Source: JANMQK01 sp031370485 (GTDB lineage Bacteria; Acidobacteriota; Polarisedimenticolia; Gp22-AA2). Taken from it: a stretch of 15,727 bases of DNA. The stretch is taken from positions 1-15,727 of the forward strand of contig JANMQK010000304.1 of assembly GCA_031370485.1 (NCBI GenBank), given 5' to 3'. The position numbers and the translations under genes were made by a program. The notes beneath the pieces were generated by a model. The model saw only the letters and a list, made by a program, of their open reading frames with translations. It was not told the DNA's origin and did no database searches. Below are positions 6,102-13,458 of the stretch, piece by piece; the stretch's first letter is position 1; each line of letters opens with the position of its first letter.

Positions 6102-7724
6102 TCACTGCACATCGAACGCCACCTCACCCGAGGCGCGGCGGCCGTCGAGGTTGTCCATGGTCTCGACCCTCAGAGTGTAATGGCCTGCCGGCCAGTCCTT
6201 GAGGCGCATCGAGTAGCCCTGCGCCGGGTTCTGCTGCCGCACCAGGCGCACCGGCTCTCCGACCGGGGAGACGCGCGCCTCGCCCGTCTCCCCGGCTTTC
6301 CCGGCAACAGCAAAGCGGTACGTGAGATCCAGGTCGGGGTGACCGTCGATGGGATCGACCGTGGCGCCGTAGATCCGGAAATAGACCGCGAGCTCGTCCC
6401 CGGAGCGGAACAGGTCGATCCCCCGCGGCGAGAAATCGTGGCCGCCGAGGTGGAAGGGGATGGGGGTCTCCGGAGCGGGAGGGCCGGACGGCGACGAGCC
6501 GAGCCTGCGCTCGGTACGGGTCGCGAGGACGATGCTGCTCAGCGACAGGACATCGCTTCTGAACTCGGGAACGAGGAGCGGGGCCTCGAAGGAATCGACG
6601 CGCCCGGTGGCGGGATCGAGGACCCCGAAATAGGCCGTATAGCGGCCCGGCCTGATCGCCGTTCCCCCATGAAAGACGAGAAACTCACCGGGCGGGCTCC
6701 CCTCCATGGCCGGCATGGGCTTCAGCGCGGTCGGGCCGATCAAATCGCGGCTTCCCAGGTCCGCGTTATCTCCCGTCAGGCGCACGAGCACTTCCAGCCG
6801 CTCGCGGAGGGGCCGCAAGGGAGCGCCCGGCGACGAGACCGCCCCCGCGGGGGGCGCCGTCTCGCGGCTCGCGGCGGTTTCGGGGTGGTCAGGGGCGGGC
6901 GGGGCGTCGTCGCGGTCCCACGCCGACAAGAAGGCCCCGCTCAGCGCGACGCACAGTATGGCAAACGTCTCTCCGTGCCCCGCAGGGAAGAACTCGGGCC
7001 GAACCCGGAGGGCGGCGGCGTCCGCGGCGCGCGGCGCGGCGACGATGCTGCCGAGGATGTCCCTCGGCTCGGGGAGGCTTTTCAGCTGCATCGCCTGCGC
7101 CTGGAGCCCGATGGCGAGCGGAGTCTCCATCCCGCTGAGAGCGACACGGTCGGACAGGCGGTATTCACCGCTCGCGTCCCGCAGGAAGCGGATGGACGAG
7201 CCGCCGCTGATGCCGATGCCGGGAGGCGGGTTGCGATAAGTCCAGATGATCACTTCAGGGAGCGTGTCGCGGTAGGTTCGTTTCTCGAGGTCGTCGGGGG
7301 GCCCGACCAGGATGTAGATCTTGCCGCGGTCGGTTTTCCAGCCGGGGGTCGTCGTCTCGGTGAACAGGTGCGTCGCCTCGGCAACGCGCTTGTAGAAGAG
7401 TGTGCGGTACTCGTTCTCGGGGGTCGCGGGGCTGGGATCCCGTCGTGCCCAGAATCGCTCGATATAGCGCGCCCGATCCTGATCGTTGGAGAGCCGCCGG
7501 AAGGCCTGGTCCTCGTCCATGGTCAGAAGGTAGCGAACAGGCCCTTCACGCCAGTGTCGCGTTGCGGCGTCGAAGTCCTCCTGGCGCGTCGAGCCGGCCG
7601 TGCGCCGTCCCCCGGGACGACTCGCGTCCCCCGGCGCCGCGCCGAGCGCCGGCGGCACGATCACCGGCCAGAGGAGCGCGACCGCCAGCAGCCGTGGCCT
7701 GAACCTGCCGGGCAGCGCGGTCAT
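6102..7724 (-). CDS. Secreted GWxTD domain-containing protein
   Basis: A 540-aa exported protein. The N-terminus has basic residues (GRFRPR), a hydrophobic stretch (LLAVALLWPVIVPPALG) and a likely signal peptidase cleavage after ALG/AA near residue 29. Residues about 60-165 carry the GWxTD domain: RYIERFWARRDPSP, then PGWKTDRGKIYILVGPPDD with the signature GWKTD at 128-132. The remainder, about 200-540, is predicted beta-rich with Pro-rich linkers and ends in a strand-like region (GHYTLRVETMDNLDGRRASGEVAFDV) resembling an Ig-like or carbohydrate-binding domain. GWxTD proteins are frequent in Acidobacteriota and some related phyla; their function is not established. The start ATG 7724 has GGAG about 8 bases upstream. 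The gene follows the PPIase gene by 130 bases, and a promoter-like pair sits in that gap. Confidence 0.9.
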   Translation of the reverse strand: MTALPGRFRPRLLAVALLWPVIVPPALGAAPGDASRPGGRRTAGSTRQEDFDAATRHWREGPVRYLLTMDEDQAFRRLSNDQDRARYIERFWARRDPSPATPENEYRTLFYKRVAEATHLFTETTTPGWKTDRGKIYILVGPPDDLEKRTYRDTLPEVIIWTYRNPPPGIGISGGSSIRFLRDASGEYRLSDRVALSGMETPLAIGLQAQAMQLKSLPEPRDILGSIVAAPRAADAAALRVRPEFFPAGHGETFAILCVALSGAFLSAWDRDDAPPAPDHPETAASRETAPPAGAVSSPGAPLRPLRERLEVLVRLTGDNADLGSRDLIGPTALKPMPAMEGSPPGEFLVFHGGTAIRPGRYTAYFGVLDPATGRVDSFEAPLLVPEFRSDVLSLSSIVLATRTERRLGSSPSGPPAPETPIPFHLGGHDFSPRGIDLFRSGDELAVYFRIYGATVDPIDGHPDLDLTYRFAVAGKAGETGEARVSPVGEPVRLVRQQNPAQGYSMRLKDWPAGHYTLRVETMDNLDGRRASGEVAFDVQ

Positions 7725-7748
7725 GAAGGACTCCGTGGAGATGCGACC

Positions 7749-7778
7749 ATTGTAAGCCGGTCATCCGGAAGCGCTCAA
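7749..7778 (-). promoter_or_regulatory. Possible promoter of the GWxTD gene
   Basis: On the minus strand TTGAGC (7773-7778) and TACAAT (7749-7754) are 18 bases apart, matching consensus at 4 and 5 of 6 positions. The predicted start near 7742 leaves a leader of about 18 bases that contains the GGAG ribosome site. No clear terminator hairpin separates it from the PPIase gene, so readthrough is also likely. Confidence 0.5.
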
Positions 7779-7854
7779 GGGCGCGGCCTCCGGCGAGGGG
7801 AGGAGGAGGGAACCGACCTGGGAATCCCGGGGAAATTGCGCGACGTGCCCGGTC

Positions 7855-8829
7855 CTAGGAGCCTTTCTTCTTCTTCTCGCGAATCTCCACCTTCTTCATC
7901 GGCACGTCCTTGATCGGACGGCTGGCGACCCGCGCCGTGCCGCCGACGGTCGGCAGGTTGGCGATCGCCTTCACGGTCTCGAGACCCTCGACGACGCGCG
8001 CGAACACCGTGTAGCGTCCGTCCATGTCCGGCAGGGCGGTCGCGGCAATCATGAAGATGCAGCCGGACTCTTCGGCGCCGGTGATCGCGTTGCGCACCTG
8101 GACGATCGAGCCCGGGAGGATCTTGAGGCCGTTGGGTTCGGGCGGCAGGTTGTAGCCCGGCGATCCCCGTTCGTCGCCGGTCGGGGATCCACCGAAGACC
8201 GCCTCCCCCTTGATGGAGCGGTGGAAGAGCTTGCCGTCGTAAAACCCCTGGTTCGTGAGATCGATGAAATTCTTGACGTGGATGGGAGCGAGGTCCTTGT
8301 AGAACTCGATCACGATACGCCCGAAGTCGGTGTCAATGCCCCCCTGGTAGTCGCGGGCCGGGTCGTACTTCTTGATCACCTTCGAGACCACGGACTGCTC
8401 GGTGAGGCCGGTCGCCGACCATGTGATCCTGTAGGTGCCGAGGGCGTTGACCTGCGGGAAGAGGGCGCTGAGATCGAGGATTCTCCCGAAGTAGGCATTC
8501 GGCTCGAGGGATTTCGGCTGCCAGTCGGTCGAGGGTTCGGAAAACTTCGCCTTGTCGAGCTTCTTCCCGTCATTGGAGTAGGCCTGGAAGCCGGCTTCAA
8601 ACTGAATGCCGGGATTGACCCACTGTGCCTTCCCTTCATTCTTGAAGAAGAGATTGATCTGTACCGGATCCCCTTCGTACGAGAGGCGTCCCGGGGTCTC
8701 CATGTGGACATAGATCTTGGCGGGGTCCTCGGAAGGCGCCGCCGCCGCCCTCAGGAATCCGGCTGCAGCGGCCAGGGTCACAATCGCCAGGGTCGGACGC
8801 ATCAACTTGCGGGACGGTACGAACATCAT
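7855..8829 (-). CDS. Exported cyclophilin-type peptidyl-prolyl cis-trans isomerase with an N-terminal accessory domain
   Basis: A 324-aa protein. The start is ATG 8829 or the adjacent ATG 8826, which GAGGTG (8833-8838) places 3 or 6 bases downstream; the longer open frame upstream crosses the promoter and is not coding. Residues 1-32 form a signal peptide (RPTLAIVTLAAAAGFLRAAA). Residues about 37-155 are a beta-rich domain of unknown type (YVHMETPGRLSYEGDPVQI, then YRITWSATGL). Residues about 163-315 are a cyclophilin domain: GRIVIEFYKDLAPIHVKNFI, LFHRS with catalytic Arg R204, SPGYNLPPE and DGRYTVFARVVEG. The usual 'GFMxQGGD' is replaced by GEAVFGGS, so the Gln is Phe212, and 'QFFI' is IFMI, so isomerase activity may be reduced. 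It probably assists folding of exported proteins, and its neighbour GWxTD protein is also exported. The C-terminus is Lys-rich. Confidence 0.88.
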   Translation of the reverse strand: MMFVPSRKLMRPTLAIVTLAAAAGFLRAAAAPSEDPAKIYVHMETPGRLSYEGDPVQINLFFKNEGKAQWVNPGIQFEAGFQAYSNDGKKLDKAKFSEPSTDWQPKSLEPNAYFGRILDLSALFPQVNALGTYRITWSATGLTEQSVVSKVIKKYDPARDYQGGIDTDFGRIVIEFYKDLAPIHVKNFIDLTNQGFYDGKLFHRSIKGEAVFGGSPTGDERGSPGYNLPPEPNGLKILPGSIVQVRNAITGAEESGCIFMIAATALPDMDGRYTVFARVVEGLETVKAIANLPTVGGTARVASRPIKDVPMKKVEIREKKKKGS

Positions 8830-8893
8830 CAGCACCTCGAAATCTTGAAGACCGTGAAAGCCTGCACGCAGCAGGGGGCCGCGCGGGCCGACA

Positions 8894-8922
8894 ATGCTAC
8901 TGCACGACCTATGGAGTGTCAA
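8894..8922 (-). promoter_or_regulatory. Sigma-70-like promoter of the PPIase gene
   Basis: A perfect TTGACA (8917-8922) on the minus strand is followed after 17 bases by TAGCAT (8894-8899), which matches the -10 consensus at 4 of 6 positions. The start would be near 8887, giving a leader of about 58 bases. Confidence 0.65.
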
Positions 8923-8974
8923 ACGCCTTCTGCGCCAACGCCCCCCACGCCAAGGCATCCCCAACCCTCGGCGC

Positions 8975-8989
8975 GCCGTCTCAGACGGC
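8975..8989. repeat. Perfect palindrome upstream of the PPIase promoter
   Basis: GCCGTCTCAGACGGC has 7-base arms around a single base. It lies about 53 bp upstream of the PPIase -35 box. Its GCCGTC/GACGGC arms are shared with the palindrome at the yvcK promoter (6064-6080), but with a 3-base rather than a 5-base centre. Confidence 0.55.
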
Positions 8990-9005
8990 CCTGCGGCTGC
9001 AGGGC
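8988..9005. repeat. Perfect inverted repeat adjoining the upstream palindrome
   Basis: GCCCTGC and GCAGGGC form a 7-bp stem with the loop GGCT. It shares two bases with the preceding palindrome, giving two hairpins back to back. No T-run follows on either strand, so neither looks like an intrinsic terminator. Confidence 0.5.
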
Positions 9006-9121
9006 GCGGCGCTTGCACGTTCGGGCGCTCAGGTGTTGGAATTCTGACATCAACCCGACGGTTCACGAGGACCGCGGTGGGATCCCTTAAAACCCTTGCG
9101 GCACAGGGAGTGTAGGCGTAT

Positions 9122-9643
9122 ATGGAGGGCCACTCGAAGACGGGAACGACACTCTTTGGGACGGCGCGGGGGGCGGCGGTCATGTTCTGCTCGGGGTGCG
9201 GGTCGGTTCTGATGCCTGCCCGGTTCATCACGATACCGATCGAAGTCTGCGGGGGCTGCGGCGGCACCTGGCTCGAAGAGGGGCGGCTCAAGTGGATCCT
9301 CGAAATCGGTCCCAAGTCCCTCCCGGCGGGGCGGGTCATGAACGCCACCCGGTACTCCATCCGTTCGAATCCCTCCCTGAGGCTCCCGGAGGAGGACGCG
9401 CGGCGGATCGTGAAATGCCCCTATTGCATCGGGGTGCTGCGGGCGGTGAACTACTCGGCCAACTCCGGTGTAGCGGTCTACCGCTGCCTCAATGACCACG
9501 GGGTCTGGGTGCCCAAGGGGGGGATCGACCGGCTGATCATCTTCATCGACACCTGGGACAAGTACCTGAAAGCCCACGGGCCCTACTACAGCGTCCTGGC
9601 CCAGATGGAGCGCAAGCGGTTCCTGCGCAAGCTCACCCTCTGA
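9122..9643 (+). CDS. Double zinc-ribbon (TFIIB-type) protein
   Basis: A 173-aa protein with two tandem zinc-ribbon motifs. The first is CSGCGS...VCGGCGGTWLEEGRL with C23, C26, C43 and C46, the pattern of zf-TFIIB-like domains. The second is CPYC...YRCLNDHGVWV with C99, C102 and C122, where the fourth ligand would have to be Asp125 or His126 instead of Cys. The C-terminus (about 135-173) is amphipathic, with basic and aromatic residues. The first 20 residues are non-conserved in appearance; ATG 9182 (MFCSGCG) is an alternative start, giving 153 aa. A GGGAG lies about 11 bases before ATG 9122. The gene is divergent from the PPIase gene, and its last 11 bases overlap the convergent comF end. Such ribbons usually bind nucleic acid or protein; no specific function can be assigned. 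Confidence 0.75.
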   Translation: MEGHSKTGTTLFGTARGAAVMFCSGCGSVLMPARFITIPIEVCGGCGGTWLEEGRLKWILEIGPKSLPAGRVMNATRYSIRSNPSLRLPEEDARRIVKCPYCIGVLRAVNYSANSGVAVYRCLNDHGVWVPKGGIDRLIIFIDTWDKYLKAHGPYYSVLAQMERKRFLRKLTL

Positions 9644-10415
9644 CGGAGAAGCCTCCCCCCGTTTCCGCCCCACGGCCGCGGGGCGTGCGGGCCACGACAC
9701 ACGCGACGACCGACGCCGCGCCCCCCCGGAGCAGCGCCCGGGCGCAGGCGTCGAGGGTGGCCCCGGTCGTTGTGACGTCGTCCACCAGAAGGACCGTCCG
9801 CCCCTCGAGACGTTGTGCCGCCGGTCTGCCGCGCCACGGGACGCGGGCGCGCGTCTCGTAGCAGCCCTCCAGGGAGCGCAGCCTCTCGCGCCGCGACAGG
9901 CCGAGCTGGCGGCGGCCGGCGCGGACTCGGACCAGGATCCCGGCCGCCAGCGGCAGCCCGAGGTGCCGGGCGATCGGCCGGGCCAGGAGAAGCGCCTGGT
10001 TGTATCCCCTGCGGTACCGTCTCAGCCAGTGGAGAGGGACCGGAACGACCAGGGAGGGCCGGGCCTCGTCGCCCCGCCGCTGCGCGATCCCGGCCTCGAT
10101 CGCCAGCAGCCCTTCAAGCCGGGGCGCCGCCTCCTCTCCCAGGCGCCGGCCCAGGAAATCGATCCCCTCGAACTTCAGGGCGTGGACCAGCCTCCGGATG
10201 CCCCCATCGTAGTCGGCGGACCAGACGACCGCGCGCAGCGGGCCCTCCGCAAGCCGCAGGCCGGGAGCCCAGGGAAGGGCCCGCCAGCAGGGGGGGCAGA
10301 CTCCCCCCTTCTGTCGCCAGGGGAGCGGCTGCCGGCAGAGATCGCAGTCGGCGGGCAAAAGGCTCGCCAGCAGCGCCTCGAGGAGGCGCCGCGAGGCGTT
10401 TAACGCGGCGGACAC
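9633..10415 (-). CDS. comF: ComF family phosphoribosyltransferase-like protein
   Basis: A 260-aa protein of the ComF family, needed for DNA uptake in naturally competent bacteria but also widespread in non-competent ones. Seen: an N-terminal four-Cys zinc site (C24, C27, C40, C43 in CDLC...CPPCW), then the ComF signature YRRGYNQA (134-141), and the type I phosphoribosyltransferase PRPP loop VLLVDDVTTTGATL (208-221). The length is typical. It starts 6 bases after the gpmI stop, so it is almost certainly the last gene of that operon. Its 3' end overlaps the convergent zinc-ribbon gene by 11 bases, leaving no room for a dedicated terminator. No other competence genes are in the window. The family call is firm; the biochemical role of ComF is not settled. 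Confidence 0.92.
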   Translation of the reverse strand: MSAALNASRRLLEALLASLLPADCDLCRQPLPWRQKGGVCPPCWRALPWAPGLRLAEGPLRAVVWSADYDGGIRRLVHALKFEGIDFLGRRLGEEAAPRLEGLLAIEAGIAQRRGDEARPSLVVPVPLHWLRRYRRGYNQALLLARPIARHLGLPLAAGILVRVRAGRRQLGLSRRERLRSLEGCYETRARVPWRGRPAAQRLEGRTVLLVDDVTTTGATLDACARALLRGGAASVVACVVARTPRGRGAETGGGFSVRG

Positions 10416-10421
10416 TCCGGC

Positions 10422-12017
10422 CTACCCCTGAAGCAGGGACCGGCCCTCCATCTCTTTCGGTTTCGGTATGCCCAGGATCTCGATCAAGGTCGGGGCCACG
10501 TCCGCCAGGAGTCCCCCTTCCCGCATCCGCCGCCCTTCGAGGCCGCGCCCGGCGACATATACCGGGACCGGGTTCATGGTGTGAGCGGTCATCGGACCCC
10601 CCGTGCGCGGATCGATCATCTGCTCGGCGTTCCCGTGGTCGGCCGTCACAATGGCGAAGCCGCCAAGCCGGAGAGTCTCCGTCACCACCGCTTCCACCGA
10701 ACGGTCGACCGTTCGGCATGCCGAGACTGTGGCGTCGAAGAACCCCGTGTGGCCCACCATGTCGGCGTTCGCGAAGTTCAGGATGACAACCTGTCCCGGC
10801 CGCTCGACCAGGCGGGCGAGGACCTCGCGCGTCACCTCGCCCGCCATCATCTCCGGCTTCAGGTCGTAGGTGGCGACCTTCGGCGACGGCACCAGGCACC
10901 GCGCCTCCCCGGGGAAAGGGGCCTCCACGCCACCGTTGAAAAAGTAGGTCACGTGGGCGTATTTCTCCGTCTCGGCGATGCGCAGCTGCGGGATCCCCGC
11001 GTCGCTGACCGCCTGTCCAAAGGTGCCCGAGAGGGCCTTGTCCGGGAACCCTACCGGGAGCGACCAGGTCCGGTCGTAGGCCGTGAAGCAGACGAACGAC
11101 GCGAGGGCTGGCGGGTCGCCGCGGCCGAACTTGTCGAACTTCTGCTCGGTCAGGGCGCGGGTGATCTGCCGCGCCCGATCGGCGCGGTAATTCCAGAAGA
11201 TCACGCTGTCCCCGTCCCGGATGACCCCGTCGCGCTTCGAAGGGCTTCCCGGTGCGCCGGGAGCGCTCTTCGCGCCGCCGGGCCGGGGCGCTTCAATGAT
11301 CGCGGGAATGATGAACTCGTCCCCGACCTCCTGGGCGTAGGCAGCTTCCACCGCCGCCCCGGCCGTGGCGAAGCGCGGCGCCTCGCCTCGGGCCAGGGCG
11401 CGATACGCCTTCCCGATGCGCTCCCAGCGGTTGTCGCGATCCATGGCGTAGTACCGTCCCGAAACCGTGGCGATCGCGCCGATCCCTTCCGAACTGAGGA
11501 TCTCCTCGGTGCGCCGCACGTAGGGAAGGCCGCTGCGCGGGGGGGTGTCGCGCCCGTCGAGGAACGCGTGCACGAAGAGGTTGACCACACCGCGCAACCG
11601 CGCCAGCCGCACGAGCGCGGCGAGATGATCGATGTGGCTGTGGACCCCTCCGTCGCTCAGAAGCCCCATCAGGTGAAGCGCCGCGCCCGGCCGCGCCCCC
11701 CGATCCGCCGCCTCGAGCAGCGCCGGGTTTCGGTCGAACTCCCCCGTGCGGATCGCGCGGTTGATGCGCGCCAGATCCTGCAGGACGATGCGCCCGGCTC
11801 CCAGCGCGAGGTGCCCGACCTCGGAGTTCCCTATGAAGCCCGCCGGAAGCCCGACCGCCTCGCCGGAGGCCTCCAGGAGCCCGTGCGGGTAGAGGCGGCC
11901 CAGGGACTCGATGAACCGCGGAGCGGCCGCCCTTATCGCGTTGCCTTTGATGTCGGGATTGTGGCCCCAGCCATCGAGAATGACCAGAACCACCGGCAGG
12001 GGGGTGGTCTCGGCCAA
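10422..12017 (-). CDS. gpmI: 2,3-bisphosphoglycerate-independent phosphoglycerate mutase
   Basis: A cytosolic glycolytic/gluconeogenic enzyme interconverting 3- and 2-phosphoglycerate through a phosphoserine, with two metal ions. At 531 aa it is slightly longer than usual (about 510). Seen: metal ligand D15 in LVILDGWG, catalytic Ser S65 in GNSEVGHL, H126 in DGGVHSH, DGRDTPP (154-160), NYRADRAR (276-283), K352 in ETEKYAHVTYFFNGG, D419 and H423 in NADMVGH, D460 and H461 in TADHGN, and H479 in MTAHTMNP. All catalytic and metal residues are present. The extra length is an Ala/Pro/Gly/Ser-rich insertion at about 243-264, between FIIPAII and the IRDGDSVIF strand. The gene starts 4 bases after the TPR gene stop and is followed 6 bases later by comF, so translational coupling is likely. 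Confidence 0.98.
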   Translation of the reverse strand: MAETTPLPVVLVILDGWGHNPDIKGNAIRAAAPRFIESLGRLYPHGLLEASGEAVGLPAGFIGNSEVGHLALGAGRIVLQDLARINRAIRTGEFDRNPALLEAADRGARPGAALHLMGLLSDGGVHSHIDHLAALVRLARLRGVVNLFVHAFLDGRDTPPRSGLPYVRRTEEILSSEGIGAIATVSGRYYAMDRDNRWERIGKAYRALARGEAPRFATAGAAVEAAYAQEVGDEFIIPAIIEAPRPGGAKSAPGAPGSPSKRDGVIRDGDSVIFWNYRADRARQITRALTEQKFDKFGRGDPPALASFVCFTAYDRTWSLPVGFPDKALSGTFGQAVSDAGIPQLRIAETEKYAHVTYFFNGGVEAPFPGEARCLVPSPKVATYDLKPEMMAGEVTREVLARLVERPGQVVILNFANADMVGHTGFFDATVSACRTVDRSVEAVVTETLRLGGFAIVTADHGNAEQMIDPRTGGPMTAHTMNPVPVYVAGRGLEGRRMREGGLLADVAPTLIEILGIPKPKEMEGRSLLQG

Positions 12018-12021
12018 AGGG

Positions 12022-13404
12022 CTACCCCTCCTGCCCTTCGACCGTGTAGACGGGGGCGGGGCTCAGGCCGAGCTCCTCGACACCCCGCTCCTCGCGGAAA
12101 TCGACGACAACGCTGTTCCACTCGCCGCAGCGCTGGCAGTACTCGACCCAGTCCGGGAACTTGCGGGCGCAGACCGAGCAGACGTAGACGACCTTGAGGA
12201 CCTCGGTCTGCTGCAGGACGGTCTCGAACTCCCTGAGGGCCTCACGGAAGTTGCCGTGCCTCTCGTGGATCTTGGCGAGATGGTAGTGGAGGGCGGGGAA
12301 GTAGGTGACCCGCCCCTTCATCCGCATGAACTCCTGCAGGGCCTCGTCGATCATCTCCAGGCGAAGGTAGAGCTTGCCGAGAAAGAACCGCGGGATGATG
12401 TCCTTCCCGCTCTTCCAGAGCGCCGCCTTGAGCGCCTCGATCGCCTTGCGGGGCTGCTCGTCCTTGAGGTAGTGGTCCTCGATGGTCGACAGGAGGATCG
12501 GGTTCCCGGTGGCCTGGTACCCCTCCTCCCAGACCTCGACGGCTTCCTCGGGCTGGCCGATGGCCCCCAGCGCCCTGCCGAGGAGCAGGTGTGCCGGGAC
12601 GAACCCCGGGTCCACGCGCACGAGCCGTCGCAGCATGCCGATCGCATCGCGCGACTTCCCTTCCTCCTGCAGCCGGCGGGCCAGCATGTAGCGGATGCCG
12701 AGATGGAATTTCTTCTCCTGCTTCTTCGACCGGCCCATCTCGGAGAGCAGGTCCTCGATTTTCTGCTGGATCTCCCAGGCCCTGGGCCAGGCGCCTTCAT
12801 TGATCAGGATGGCCCGGTACTTCTGGTACGCGGTGAGCGAGCGCTTCGGATTCAGCTCGATGATCCGGTTCAGCACGCCCTTGGCGTTCTCGATCGCGCC
12901 CGACTCCTCGTAGTCCGACACCAGCGAGAACAGCGGGCGCAGGTCGCCGTCCTTGGCGCGCGCCGCGCGGCGGTGGTACTCGATCGCTTCGCCGAAGCGC
13001 CGCATCGTGCGCAGCGCCTCGCCCCCCTTGAGCAGCGCCTCGAAGTGATCCGGGGCGATCTGGAGGACGGCGTTGAAATGCTCGAGGGCCCTCTCCTCGC
13101 GGCCATTCAGCATCGACTCAACACCCTGCAGGTACAGTTTCTCCGCCTGCTGCTGGCTCTTCGCGCGGCGCCTGTCGGTCAGGCTGCCGAACACCTGCCG
13201 CAGATCACGCAGCAGCCCGAACAGCAGGGGCACCAGCATGGAGACGCCGCTGACGACCAGGATGCAGACCCACACCGGCATCCACAGGCCCTGTCCGAGG
13301 ACCAGGCGCCGGTCGAGGGTATCCTGGTTGGTGGTGTAGAGAATCGAGAGGACGGCGACGACGATCGCCCCGATCATCAGGTAGGCGACAGTTCGGATCT
13401 TCAT
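12022..13404 (-). CDS. LapA-like membrane domain fused to LapB-like TPR/rubredoxin-type protein
   Basis: A 460-aa inner-membrane protein. Residues 7-24 and 42-64 are hydrophobic helices separated by YTTNQDTLDRRLVLG, the layout of the LapA (DUF1049) domain. Residues about 85-400 are tetratricopeptide-type helices (such as ALEHFNAVLQIAPDHFEALL and AIGMLRRLVRVDPGFVPAHL). The C-terminus has a rubredoxin-type zinc knuckle: YVCSVC and EYCQRC, with C409, C412, C423 and C426. In E. coli LapA and LapB are separate proteins that tune lipopolysaccharide synthesis by delivering LpxC to FtsH; LapB has TPRs plus this rubredoxin-like metal site. Here both seem to be in one chain. Whether it acts on LpxC here is inferred, not shown. 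The start ATG 13404 has only a weak GGGAT site. It lies 54 bases after the DksA-like gene and abuts gpmI. Confidence 0.85.
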   Translation of the reverse strand: MKIRTVAYLMIGAIVVAVLSILYTTNQDTLDRRLVLGQGLWMPVWVCILVVSGVSMLVPLLFGLLRDLRQVFGSLTDRRRAKSQQQAEKLYLQGVESMLNGREERALEHFNAVLQIAPDHFEALLKGGEALRTMRRFGEAIEYHRRAARAKDGDLRPLFSLVSDYEESGAIENAKGVLNRIIELNPKRSLTAYQKYRAILINEGAWPRAWEIQQKIEDLLSEMGRSKKQEKKFHLGIRYMLARRLQEEGKSRDAIGMLRRLVRVDPGFVPAHLLLGRALGAIGQPEEAVEVWEEGYQATGNPILLSTIEDHYLKDEQPRKAIEALKAALWKSGKDIIPRFFLGKLYLRLEMIDEALQEFMRMKGRVTYFPALHYHLAKIHERHGNFREALREFETVLQQTEVLKVVYVCSVCARKFPDWVEYCQRCGEWNSVVVDFREERGVEELGLSPAPVYTVEGQEG

Positions 13405-13435
13405 GGCAATCCCAATGCAGTGCGGGAGGAGTCGG

Positions 13436-13450
13436 CCGGCCTGTCGCCGG
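13436..13450. repeat. Short hairpin between the DksA-like and LapB-like genes
   Basis: CCGGC and GCCGG form a 5-bp stem with a 5-base loop in the 54-base gap. No T-run follows on the minus strand, so it is at most an RNA processing or pause site and does not obviously separate the two genes transcriptionally. Confidence 0.3.
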
Positions 13451-13458
13451 ATCCGCCC

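Larger units (their letters stand above)
8830..9121. other. Divergent intergenic region between the PPIase and zinc-ribbon genes
   Basis: This 292-base stretch holds no credible gene. It contains the PPIase promoter (8894-8922) and two adjacent perfect inverted repeats (8975-8989 and 8988-9005). No good plus-strand promoter is visible; the best candidate, TTGCGG followed after 17 bases by TATATG at the zinc-ribbon start, is weak and would favour the internal ATG 9182 as the real start. Confidence 0.6.

Noticed and set aside
6027..7913. Long plus-strand open frame opposite the GWxTD gene
   Set aside because: The composition is typical of the antisense of GC-rich coding DNA; the minus strand has a signal peptide and the GWxTD signature.
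8830..9121. Sigma-54 (-24/-12) promoter for the neighbouring activator
   Set aside because: The closest match in the intergenic regions, TTGGCGTGG followed by GTTGGC on the minus strand near 8930-8957, lacks the required GG-N10-GC spacing.
8830..9360. Upstream in-frame extension of the PPIase to 9360
   Set aside because: It crosses the promoter and the zinc-ribbon gene, and it would place the clear signal peptide in the middle of a protein.
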